39,479 nt of DNA from Tepidanaerobacter sp. EBM-38 (GTDB lineage: Bacteria > Bacillota > Thermosediminibacteria > Thermosediminibacterales > Tepidanaerobacteraceae). Shown one piece after another: positions 8,581 through 18,143 of this stretch. Under the pieces are notes generated by a model, which worked only from the letters and a program-made list of their open reading frames with translations, was not told the DNA's origin and did not search any database. A program made the position numbers and the translations under genes. The stretch lies in NCBI GenBank assembly GCA_001896545.1, contig MPOT01000051.1, forward strand, positions 1 through 39,479. Reading direction: 5' to 3'. The number at the start of each line of letters is the position of its first letter. Position 1 is the first letter of the stretch.

Positions 8581-8604
8581 AACAATCAGGAGGTAGTATG
8601 TTTA

Positions 8605-9615
8605 ATGAAAATTGCTATATTAATAGACGAACCGCGAGTTTCTTATCTTCCCGGAGAAGAAGGTCTAAATGAGGATCTGCAAAAGCGCAAAACTGTCAAA
8701 AATCTAAAAGAAGTGCTTTCAAAACGATTTGAATGTTCATTAGTAAAAGCTGACAGTGACATTATATCCAAATTGCAAAATGAAAATGTAAGCCTAGTCT
8801 TTAATCTTTGTAATGGCATTAGAGGAGAAACAAGACAGGCACAAATCCCGGCTATTCTCGAATTCTCAGGCATTCCTTATACTGGCTCATCCATATTAGG
8901 GCATACCCTTGCTATCAATAAAAATTATGCTTGTAAAGTATTTAAAGGCTCTGGCGTCCCAACTCCGGAGTTTATTTCTATCTACGACAAGGCTGACCTA
9001 ATGCAGCTCAGAAATAAAGAAATCAAATTTCCTGTTCTCGTAAAACCTTGTGACGAAGGTTCAGGGAGAGGCATTCATCAAGACAGTTTAGTTTATGATT
9101 TTCGTTCGCTAAAAAGAAAGGTTCAGCAAGAACTAAGATTATATAATCCGCCGATTATGGTAACGGAATATATCAAGGGGCGCGAGTTTACCGTTGGCAT
9201 ATTAGGTAATGGCAATAGCTTGAAAGTACTGCCTATACTCGAAATAAGTTTCGAAGCTCTTCCAGATGACTTAGCTAAGTTTTACAGTTTTGAAGTCAAA
9301 GCGAATTATGCGGATAAGACTATTTTTCGATGCCCTGCACCGCTGGACAATAAGCTCAAAACTAAAATAGAAAACACTGCAAAAAAAGCCTACAATGCTC
9401 TAAGCTTAAGAGATTATGCCAGAGTTGACATAAGAGTAAAAGACGATACTCCATATGTCCTTGAGGTTAATTCATTACCAGGCCTGCAGAAAGGCTATAG
9501 CGATATCACCAAAATGGCCAGCGCCTGCAATCTAGGCTATGAAGGCCTTATACTTAAAATAGTTGAAAATGCCATAAATCGCTACAAACAAGCCAGTGAA
9601 CAAAAGGTAGTATAA
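8605..9615 (+). CDS. D-Ala-D-Ala ligase-like ATP-grasp protein
   Basis: A 336-residue ATP-grasp ligase related to D-alanine-D-alanine ligase. Visible family elements: LVFNLCNGIRGETRQAQIP near residue 60 (the Ddl-type loop), SGIPYTGSS near 90, FPVLVKPCDEGSGRGI near 140 (ATP-binding lysine and glycine loop), MVTEYIKGREFTVGI near 190, and the metal-binding ending YVLEVNSLPGL near 290. In true Ddl the first motif reads HGxxGEDG; here it is CNGIRGETR, so the substrate may not be D-alanine. AGGAGG (8588-8593) is 11 bases before ATG 8605. The gene stands alone, behind a possible attenuator and in front of the CRISPR leader. Cytoplasmic. Confidence 0.85.
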   Translation: MKIAILIDEPRVSYLPGEEGLNEDLQKRKTVKNLKEVLSKRFECSLVKADSDIISKLQNENVSLVFNLCNGIRGETRQAQIPAILEFSGIPYTGSSILGHTLAINKNYACKVFKGSGVPTPEFISIYDKADLMQLRNKEIKFPVLVKPCDEGSGRGIHQDSLVYDFRSLKRKVQQELRLYNPPIMVTEYIKGREFTVGILGNGNSLKVLPILEISFEALPDDLAKFYSFEVKANYADKTIFRCPAPLDNKLKTKIENTAKKAYNALSLRDYARVDIRVKDDTPYVLEVNSLPGLQKGYSDITKMASACNLGYEGLILKIVENAINRYKQASEQKVV

Positions 9616-9867
9616 CCTAAAAAATCAAATAAAAATCGTCAAGTATCAGCACATATAAATTGATATGCAACATACTTTTACGCAATTAATGTCGTCGACC
9701 TCCGATAGCGCAAAAACCCCCGGGGATCGACGACAATCCAAAATTACCCTCAAATAAAGAATATTACTGGAAAAGAAGGACTTTTCGATTTAATGTAGAA
9801 ATTATTAATAGAAAATTTAACAAATTATTTTTCTCGCTTTTTCTTTATTTTTTACCCCAAATTACGG
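9616..9867 (+). promoter_or_regulatory. CRISPR array 2 leader
   Basis: A 252-nt A+T-rich non-coding stretch directly before the first repeat. It contains a GC-rich dyad, GTCGTCGA (9691-9698) and TCGACGAC (9727-9734), around a CCCCCGGGG segment. Such an element is often seen in leaders of type I-B/III arrays of thermophilic Firmicutes. The leader should hold the array promoter and the integration signals for new spacers. Its place on the left agrees with the ATTGAAAC repeat ends on the right. Confidence 0.8.
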
Positions 9868-12800
9868 GTTTATAGCCTACCTATAAGGAATTGAAACATT
9901 CCTTATAGGTAGGCTATAAACTCTTGAACATCGTTTATAGCCTACCTATAAGGAATTGAAACTAGGCAAACACCTCGGCATGTTCACCGACAAGCTCAAC
10001 GTTTATAGCCTACCTATAAGGAATTGAAACATTTTTGGAAAATGTTTAGCGACAGATAGCCAGATTTGTTTATAGCCTACCTATAAGGAATTGAAACTGA
10101 AATATTCCTGAGTTCTGCTTCCTGCTTCCTGAGTTTATAGCCTACCTATAAGGAATTGAAACATAGGCACGTGTAGCCGTGTTTCATGGAGAAAATCCGT
10201 TTATAGCCTACCTATAAGGAATTGAAACAGCCATCTTAAAGCTTCCCCAGCAGTTCTTCTTTCAGTTTATAGCCTACCTATAAGGAATTGAAACTATAAT
10301 TTCTGAAGGTGCTAAAACCATTATGACTGATGTTTATAGCCTACCTATAAGGAATTGAAACGAAGCAGGAAGCAGCAGCAGCAGCAGGAAGCAGAACTCA
10401 GTTTATAGCCTACCTATAAGGAATTGAAACTGGAACAGGATGTTGTACTATAGGATGAAGGAAGGATGTTTATAGCCTACCTATAAGGAATTGAAACTTA
10501 AATAATACATACGATGTAAACGGTAAAAAGTGCAAGTTTATAGCCTACCTATAAGGAATTGAAACTTCTGATATATTTCCAGGTATCAAAATTAAGTATG
10601 GGTTTATAGCCTACCTATAAGGAATTGAAACACATATTCTGATTCTGATATTTGTTGCTCAATGTTGGTTTATAGCCTACCTATAAGGAATTGAAACTAT
10701 AAAAAAATAATATATATTTTTTAAAAATACTATGTTTATAGCCTACCTATAAGGAATTGAAACATTCATTCCAGGATTTTTTCTTATACCATTTTGATCG
10801 TTTATAGCCTACCTATAAGGAATTGAAACCTCTGCTACGAAGGCAGCAGTTATAATAACCTCTTGTTTATAGCCTACCTATAAGGAATTGAAACTATCGA
10901 AACCGGTAAGTTCTAAATCGAATGCCCCAGGTTTATAGCCTACCTATAAGGAATTGAAACTATATCCAAACCTCATCGCATATATCAATAAGCCTGAGTT
11001 TATAGCCTACCTATAAGGAATTGAAACACTAGAATCTCTTGCCATGGAAGGCAATCTTGATATTTGTTTATAGCCTACCTATAAGGAATTGAAACAATTT
11101 AAGAAGTATATCTTGAAATCCTCTAACAAGGCGTTTATAGCCTACCTATAAGGAATTGAAACGCGGCACAACCGCCGTAGCCGCAAAAACATTTTGCAGT
11201 TTATAGCCTACCTATAAGGAATTGAAACATTCGTCAAACAACTTCCCACTAACAAACATACCTCGTTTATAGCCTACCTATAAGGAATTGAAACTCGGAA
11301 GACACGGGGCAAGATATAGAACTTGACATCAGTTTATAGCCTACCTATAAGGAATTGAAACCATGATGTCCTCTATGGCCTGAGCTTGGTATAAAGTGTT
11401 TATAGCCTACCTATAAGGAATTGAAACAAAACTATGGAAGAGAAGACCAGTTCAGCTATGAGGGCGTTTATAGCCTACCTATAAGGAATTGAAACCAGTA
11501 TAGGCGAGGACATAGACGACATAGAGGACATGTTTATAGCCTACCTATAAGGAATTGAAACAGTTCTGCTTCATTGCTGCAGCTTCCGGAGTTATTCCGT
11601 TTATAGCCTACCTATAAGGAATTGAAACTATATTGCAGCAACAAAAACACCGTATAATTGAAATTGTTTATAGCCTACCTATAAGGAATTGAAACGAACA
11701 AAAAAAAGAGGCTGTCAAGCCTCTATAAAGTGTTTATAGCCTACCTATAAGGAATTGAAACGAGTAGAAGGCGAGGAAATAGAACATCCTGTAAAAAGTT
11801 TATAGCCTACCTATAAGGAATTGAAACACGTCCCAGTATCCGTCTTTGAAGTCGATTACATCCTTGTTTATAGCCTACCTATAAGGAATTGAAACTAACC
11901 TAAAAGTATAATATTTTTTGCTGCCTGTTCCGCGTTTATAGCCTACCTATAAGGAATTGAAACCACTGCCCCTACGCCCCATAATCGGGGCGTTTCGACG
12001 TTTATAGCCTACCTATAAGGAATTGAAACAGCCTCTATAAAGTTTTTAAAAGTCTTGAATAGGGTCCTGTTTATAGCCTACCTATAAGGAATTGAAACCC
12101 GTCTACAGTATGTATTGTTAGCTTGTATTCGTATCCGTTTATAGCCTACCTATAAGGAATTGAAACTCTATCAATGTTTTTCAAGCTATTTTAGCTCACT
12201 TTAGTTTATAGCCTACCTATAAGGAATTGAAACGGAAGCTGCAGCAGGAAGCAGAACTCAGGAATAACTCAGTTTATAGCCTACCTATAAGGAATTGAAA
12301 CTTAGTATTTGGAAGAACAGTTTGCTTGTCAACAAGCCTGTTTATAGCCTACCTATAAGGAATTGAAACAGCACTTCTGCCCTTGAAAATTCGCTCGTCT
12401 CTTCCGGTTTATAGCCTACCTATAAGGAATTGAAACTTAATTTACAACCTAAATTCTACAACCTTTTTTCAAGTTTATAGCCTACCTATAAGGAATTGAA
12501 ACAGATATTTTGAAGGTAAGACCAGGGAAGAAATTGCAGAGTTTATAGCCTACCTATAAGGAATTGAAACAGGGTTTAAAGGGTATCGGTTCAAGATGTT
12601 CAAGAGTTTATAGCCTACCTATAAGGAATTGAAACTATTTCGATGTGACATTCTGTGCGTAGGCGAGTAGCTCGGTTTATAGCCTACCTATAAGGAATTG
12701 AAACAGAAGAAACCAAAAACTTGATGATAAAAAAGATGCTACTGTTTATAGCCTACCTATAAGGAATTGAAACTCCCAATAACGAGTACCTCTCTTTCCT

Positions 12801-15190
12801 TGCTGTGTAGTTTATAGCCTACCTATAAGGAATTGAAACATATAAAAAAATAATATTGACAATATGATTCAAATATGGTTTATAGCCTACCTATAAGGAA
12901 TTGAAACCACGAAACAGGACTAACAGCAAAGGAAGTTAACAAAGGTTTATAGCCTACCTATAAGGAATTGAAACTATGATTCTCCATAATGGCAATTGTT
13001 TTATTATATCCATCGTTTATAGCCTACCTATAAGGAATTGAAACTATGTATATAATGATATTATATATATAATAATAAATATGTTTATAGCCTACCTATA
13101 AGGAATTGAAACTTTCATTGATTCCAATGCTAATGTTTTCAAGTTTAACGTTTATAGCCTACCTATAAGGAATTGAAACATTCATAATCCTCATCATTTA
13201 GAACTGCCTGCATGAAGTCGTTTATAGCCTACCTATAAGGAATTGAAACCATAATAGCTTCCAACTGCTACTAAATATCTTCCATGTTTATAGCCTACCT
13301 ATAAGGAATTGAAACCCGAGTATAGCAGCTTAGAAGAGTTTAGCAATGATTATAGTTTATAGCCTACCTATAAGGAATTGAAACGCCTCTCCTACGGAAA
13401 AAACAACCTGATACTGCTGGTTTATAGCCTACCTATAAGGAATTGAAACCAATTCCTTCCCTGGTCTAGTATTCTATTCATGGCCAGTTTATAGCCTACC
13501 TATAAGGAATTGAAACATTCTCAAAGTATCAGGGAATACTATTTCAAATTCAGTTTATAGCCTACCTATAAGGAATTGAAACTTGCTACTATTATATATA
13601 TTCTTATTCAAATTCCCGTTTATAGCCTACCTATAAGGAATTGAAACTGTGGAGTATGTTAGAGATGATTAAAATAGCTTGAAAGTGTTTATAGCCTACC
13701 TATAAGGAATTGAAACAATAGGGAAACTAATCTTCAAAAAGATAGTAACACGGTTTATAGCCTACCTATAAGGAATTGAAACATTCTTCATCTTCATTGA
13801 CACTCAAAAAATATATTCTTCGTTTATAGCCTACCTATAAGGAATTGAAACTGGTCTATTGGATGCTTCTCTTTCATTCTCTTAAATAGTTTATAGCCTA
13901 CCTATAAGGAATTGAAACAGAGTGAAAACTCCCCAACGCTTCTGCCGGAAGCTCTGTTTATAGCCTACCTATAAGGAATTGAAACTTTGTAAAAGTCTGA
14001 ATAATATTTCCATCTTTATCCGTTTATAGCCTACCTATAAGGAATTGAAACATGGACTAAAATGGAACTGGCAAGCAGAAATTGGAGTTTATAGCCTACC
14101 TATAAGGAATTGAAACTTGTAATCCAGGAATACCAATGCTTTTTCTTTTGACTGTTTATAGCCTACCTATAAGGAATTGAAACTGCTGATACTGCTGATA
14201 TTGTTGCAAAGCTTGGATTGAGTTTATAGCCTACCTATAAGGAATTGAAACATACTTTCATCTGATACCTTTTGAGTGGCTCCACTCTTGTTTATAGCCT
14301 ACCTATAAGGAATTGAAACCTTGGAATCATGGTTTCACCACCTTATCTAAAACAAGTTTATAGCCTACCTATAAGGAATTGAAACTCGGTGTTTCTGTAA
14401 CCAATAGTCTTAACTTAGTTCCTTCGTTTATAGCCTACCTATAAGGAATTGAAACGTGGCATTGTTGCCCGTTGGGAAAGCATAAAAGAATCGTTTATAG
14501 CCTACCTATAAGGAATTGAAACTTGATAACCCCACACAGGAGGCCTCCATCTCTCTGGGTTTATAGCCTACCTATAAGGAATTGAAACGTACAAAATGAT
14601 CACCTCCTAGATAACCTTGCTTTGGTTTATAGCCTACCTATAAGGAATTGAAACTAAAACAAGCTCAAGAACTGGGTCATCCAGTAGAGGTTTATAGCCT
14701 ACCTATAAGGAATTGAAACCAGCCGGCATCGGGGTATTCGAATGCTAGACCGCCCGTTTATAGCCTACCTATAAGGAATTGAAACCGGCCATATCTTTCA
14801 GTTTAGCCTGATATTCAACATGTTTATAGCCTACCTATAAGGAATTGAAACAAGGAAGATAGCGAGTACATTTTTTACATTCAGCACCCATCGTTTATAG
14901 CCTACCTATAAGGAATTGAAACTACTAATAATGAGGTATCTAACGATGAAGTGCTTTACGAGTTTATAGCCTACCTATAAGGAATTGAAACCCTCCTTTT
15001 TAATAATACCAAATGGCTCAAAAACAAGTTTATAGCCTACCTATAAGGAATTGAAACTCTTGCCAGACTCGACGCCATTCATCGTCATTCTCTGTTTATA
15101 GCCTACCTATAAGGAATTGAAACCGATAACGCAATTTCCATATGCACCATTCTGACTAGCGTTTATAGCCTACCTATAAGGAATTGAAAT
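9868..15190 (+). CRISPR. CRISPR array 2 (80 repeats, 79 spacers)
   Basis: I count 80 copies of a 30-nt repeat (GTTTATAGCC...GGAATTGAAAC) from 9868 to 15161, with 79 spacers of about 34-40 nt. The repeats look essentially identical, apart from the last, which ends in T instead of C (15190). The 3' ATTGAAAC would become the 5' handle of crRNAs after Cas6 cutting; type I-B is likely. The leader is on the left, so spacer 1 is the newest. Spacer 1 is derived from this same array. Spacers 4, 8, 26 and 36 share sequence with one another, and spacers 28 and 33 overlap by 14 nt. No cas gene flanks the array; the only one in the window is cas2 at 428. Confidence 0.99.
9898..9932 (+). repeat. Array-derived inverted spacer (spacer 1 of array 2)
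   Basis: This 35-nt spacer is the exact reverse complement of 12595-12629, which is the last 11 nt of spacer 41 plus the first 24 nt of repeat 42. Its first 24 bases are therefore antisense to the repeat and pair perfectly with repeat 1 (9868-9891) around a 6-nt loop, TGAAAC. It carries the array 2 form of the repeat (GGAAT), not the array 1 form (GGGAT). Confidence 0.97.
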
Positions 15191-15304
15191 AAGATGGGGT
15201 CTAATTGTTCTTGAAGTTCTTTTACTTGCTTGTTAGCCCCCCCAAAGGCCTTGAAATAGCACCGTATGTAATATTTGATTTGTGGTTTCCTGCGGATGTG
15301 CATT

Positions 15305-15336
15305 ATCCTCTATGAGATATTCATGGAGGATTTTTT
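15305..15336 (+). terminator. Terminator downstream of CRISPR array 2
   Basis: ATCCTC-T-ATGA (15305-15315) pairs with TCAT-G-GAGGAT (15321-15331) around a 5-nt loop, followed by five Ts. It lies 115 bases after the last repeat and should end the pre-crRNA. Between 15191 and 15304 I see no gene. Confidence 0.8.
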
Positions 15337-15386
15337 AAAGCTTAAAAGAAAGTTATGTAAATATAAAATTGAATGAACAATGAAGA

Positions 15387-15415
15387 TTGATAAAAAGTTT
15401 ATAATATGATATTAT
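15387..15415 (+). promoter_or_regulatory. Predicted promoter of the aldehyde dehydrogenase gene
   Basis: TTGATA (15387-15392), 17-nt spacer, TATTAT (15410-15415), about 137 bases before the start codon. The remaining leader to 15551 contains only a small dyad (TAGGC/GCCTA near 15510) and no recognised riboswitch. Confidence 0.5.
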
Positions 15416-15551
15416 ATTCTAAGAAGGCAGTATAATCAGATAACATAACCTCATCAGGCTTAAAAATGAAGCTCCCCAATTTTAACTAAGGACAAGAAAA
15501 TAATTTTATAGGCGTTATGCCTAAATAAAAAAATAAAAGGAGACGATTGTC

Positions 15552-17027
15552 TTGAATAAACCTATTGACAAAAATTATCAATTGTTAATTGGAGGTCGAT
15601 GGGTGGATGCAAAGGATGGGGAGACGTTTGAGACTCACAACCCGGCAAATGGCGAGCTGTTAGCAACTTGTGCCAATGCCGGTAAGGAAGATGTGGATGA
15701 AGCAGTTAAAGCTGCATGGAAGGCATTTGAAACGTGGAAAGAAGTTAGTGCACAAGAAAAATCAGGAATATTACTTAAAATAGCCGATCTGATTGATGAA
15801 AATGCTGAAAAACTTGCTATGATTGAAACTCTCGACAACGGTAAACCCATTCGAGAAACACGAAACATTGATGTGCCGCTAAGTTCTGATCATTTTCGGT
15901 ATTTTGCCGGAGCTATCAGGGCTGAAGAAGGCCAAGCCGTAATGATTGACAAGAACACCTTAAGCATTATCTTAAGAGAGCCGATTGGAGTTGTCGGCCA
16001 GATAATTCCATGGAACTTCCCGCTGCTGATGGCGGCATGGAAGTTGGCACCAGCCTTGGCTGCGGGATGTACGGTTGTTATTAAGCCGTCGTCTTCAACA
16101 CCTTTAAGCATTTTAGAATTAGGTAAATTGATCAATGATGTTCTTCCCCCAGGAGTTGTGAACATCGTAACCGGCAGCGGAGCCACCACCGGAAATTATA
16201 TGTTGGAACATCCGGGATTTAGAAAGCTTGCCTTTACAGGTTCAACCGAAGTAGGCTACAGTATAGCCGAGGCGGCAGCTAAAAAGTTGATTCCGTCAAC
16301 ACTAGAGCTTGGTGGAAAATCCGCAAATATTTATTTCCCAGACTGCCCATGGGAGAAGGCTATAGAAGGGGTGCAACTGGGCATCTTGTTCAATCAAGGG
16401 CAAGTTTGCTGCGCAGGCTCCAGGGTATTTGTGCATGAAGATATTTATGAAGAATTCCTTGCAGAATGTGTTGAAGCCTTTAAGAAAATCAAGGTTGGCT
16501 TGCCATGGGAAGAAGATACTATTATGGGAACGCAGATTAATGAAGCTCAGTTGAAAAAGATTTTAAACTATATTGAAATTGGAAAACAAGAAGGGGCAAG
16601 ACTTGCCTGCGGCGGTTCTCGCATCACTGAAAATGGCTTAGATAAAGGATGCTTCATGCAGCCTACGATTTTTGCCGATGTTGATAACAAAATGAGGATT
16701 GCTCAAGAAGAGATTTTTGGGCCGGTAGCATGTTTCTTGAAGTTTAAGGATGAAGAAGAAGTAATAAAAATGGCAAATGACAGCGAATACGGATTGGGCG
16801 GCGCTGTGTGGACGAAGGATATAAACAGGGCGCTTAGAGTGGCAAGAGGAATAGAGACAGGCCGTATGTGGATAAATGATTACAACAACCTGCCTGCTCA
16901 TACTCCCTTCGGAGGCTATAAGAAATCCGGAATTGGCCGCGAAACTCATCATATGATGCTCGACCATTATACTCAGAAGAAGAATATAATGATAAGTATG
17001 AATGAAAATAAGGCTGGCTTATACTAA
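15552..17027 (+). CDS. NAD(P)-dependent aldehyde dehydrogenase
   Basis: A 491-residue member of the classical ALDH superfamily, oxidising an aldehyde to its acid. The cofactor-binding segment VVGQIIPWNFPLLMAAWKLA and the nucleotide loop FTGSTEVGYSIA are intact. So are the catalytic glutamate in LELGGKSANIYF and the catalytic cysteine in FNQGQVCCAGSRV, and the C-terminal PFGGYKKSGIGRE motif. It resembles acetaldehyde/betaine-aldehyde type enzymes (AldA/AldB-like), but the substrate cannot be told from sequence. It is not the CoA-acylating AdhE type. It starts with TTG behind AAGGAG (15537-15542). A single-gene unit with its own promoter and terminator. Confidence 0.93.
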   Translation: MNKPIDKNYQLLIGGRWVDAKDGETFETHNPANGELLATCANAGKEDVDEAVKAAWKAFETWKEVSAQEKSGILLKIADLIDENAEKLAMIETLDNGKPIRETRNIDVPLSSDHFRYFAGAIRAEEGQAVMIDKNTLSIILREPIGVVGQIIPWNFPLLMAAWKLAPALAAGCTVVIKPSSSTPLSILELGKLINDVLPPGVVNIVTGSGATTGNYMLEHPGFRKLAFTGSTEVGYSIAEAAAKKLIPSTLELGGKSANIYFPDCPWEKAIEGVQLGILFNQGQVCCAGSRVFVHEDIYEEFLAECVEAFKKIKVGLPWEEDTIMGTQINEAQLKKILNYIEIGKQEGARLACGGSRITENGLDKGCFMQPTIFADVDNKMRIAQEEIFGPVACFLKFKDEEEVIKMANDSEYGLGGAVWTKDINRALRVARGIETGRMWINDYNNLPAHTPFGGYKKSGIGRETHHMMLDHYTQKKNIMISMNENKAGLY

Positions 17028-17143
17028 AGCGTAAAGAGCTTAAATTTGCAAATGCGCTTACATAAGGGAGGCCATATAAAATATTATAAGCAGCCGAAAG
17101 AATTGTCCATCAAGTATATAATGTTGTAATGAGAATAAATAGG

Positions 17144-17185
17144 AAAATCCTCCTTGAGTGTAAAGCACAACAAGGAGGATTTTCT
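17144..17185 (+). terminator. Terminator after the aldehyde dehydrogenase gene
   Basis: A 13-bp perfect stem, AAAATCCTCCTTG with CAAGGAGGATTTT, around a 14-nt loop. The T-tract is short, but A/T runs on both sides allow use in both directions. Apart from this and a promoter-like TTGCCG near 17274, the 300-nt gap 17028-17327 shows nothing. Confidence 0.75.
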
Positions 17186-17327
17186 GACAAATTTGAATTT
17201 CACTCATTATAAAGCCTATTTTTGCGAAGTTAACCAGTATCTCGGATAAAAAATAGTGCTGAAAAGGAACTATTTGCCGACTTTTTTACTAGAATAATAG
17301 TAAAGACTTTCATGGAGGGGTTGTATA

Positions 17328-17903
17328 ATGAGTGAAGACTTTGTTGATTTAAAAGGGTGTGGAACCCATGAAACCTATAATAAATGTGCGTATCCGGCAC
17401 CTTATCCTGAAATTAAGGTGGCAAGGGAAAATCCTTACTATGGCAAACTTTTGCTTGAAGATTATGCAGGTCGAGCCGGTGAACTTACAGCAGTAAATCA
17501 ATATATTTATCATCATTTTGTGTTGGAACCGGAATACGAAGAAGTAGCTGAACTCTTGTCCTGTGTAGCATTGGTGGAAATGCATCATATGGAAATTCTT
17601 GCTGATACCATATTAAAATTGGGAGTAGATCCCCGTCAAAGAACCATAGCGACAAACGAAGTCGAAATATACTGGGATGCAGGCTTCGTATATTATGGAA
17701 CAGTCCTTTGTGACATGATAACTGCTAATATTGCCGGTGAATGGGCGGCCATAAGCAATTACCGCAAACATCAACAGATGATAAACGATCTTTATGTGAA
17801 AAAGATTTTGGAAAGGATTATCTTGGATGAAATATATCATGTTCAGTTATTTAGTCAAGTAACTGAAAAATACTGTCAACCGAATATAAAAAGCTCAAAT
17901 TAG
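17328..17903 (+). CDS. Ferritin-like di-iron protein
   Basis: A 191-residue ferritin/rubrerythrin-fold protein with no rubredoxin domain. The four-helix di-iron site can be read as Glu in GRAGELTAVNQYIYHHF, ExxH in LVEMHHMEIL, Glu in IAGEWAAISNYRKH, and ExxH in ILDEIYHVQLF. Such proteins in anaerobic Firmicutes handle peroxide or iron, and some are spore-coat (CotJC-like) relatives. Which applies here cannot be decided. A short N-terminal extension has two cysteines (GCGTHETYNKCAYP). GGAGGGG stands upstream of ATG 17328. It is monocistronic. Confidence 0.82.
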   Translation: MSEDFVDLKGCGTHETYNKCAYPAPYPEIKVARENPYYGKLLLEDYAGRAGELTAVNQYIYHHFVLEPEYEEVAELLSCVALVEMHHMEILADTILKLGVDPRQRTIATNEVEIYWDAGFVYYGTVLCDMITANIAGEWAAISNYRKHQQMINDLYVKKILERIILDEIYHVQLFSQVTEKYCQPNIKSSN

Positions 17904-17919
17904 GAATAAACGCGATGCT

Positions 17920-18021
17920 TTCTATATGGTCTGCCCTTCACAGATACCCATACCACCCGAAACCTACACAGTAAATGCGGCACTCGCATGATGGGAAGGG
18001 GCAATTATATAATATATAGAA
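17920..18021 (+). ncRNA. Structured non-coding stretch, possible small RNA or dispersed element
   Basis: Nested complementary segments follow the ferritin-like gene. TTCTATAT (17920-17927) pairs with ATATAGAA (18014-18021), GCCCTT (17933-17938) with AAGGGGC (17996-18002), CCCAT (17947-17951) with ATGGG (17991-17995), and ATGCG (17975-17979) with CGCAT (17985-17989). The unpaired part is C/A-rich (ACCACCCGAAACC). It is GC-richer than its surroundings. No coding frame or known RNA family was recognised. It could be an sRNA, a 3'-UTR structure or a repeat element remnant. Confidence 0.35.
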
Positions 18022-18037
18022 TCTTGGTACAAAGCTT

Positions 18038-18090
18038 AAGCCATGCATTAATTGCAGCAACAAAGCCGCTTTATATGCATGGCTTTTATT
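18038..18090 (+). terminator. Terminator between the ferritin-like gene and the M18 peptidase
   Basis: AAGCCATGCAT (18038-18048) pairs with ATGCATGGCTT (18075-18085), followed by TTATTT. The loop of 26 nt is long. The flanking A/T composition allows it to serve both converging genes. Confidence 0.7.
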
Positions 18091-18143
18091 TACAGGAATC
18101 TACAAATACAAGTTTTGCTACAGCCCCTTTTCCAGATTAAGCG

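Noticed and set aside
10698..12877. Spacers 13 and 45 sharing TATAAAAAAATAATAT
   Set aside because: The shared stretch is low-complexity A/T and the sequences diverge immediately after it, so a common target is not supported.
17941..18002. Possible 5S rRNA-like fragment (CCCATACC...)
   Set aside because: Only a few bases resemble 5S rRNA; the order of stems and the flanking sequence do not fit.
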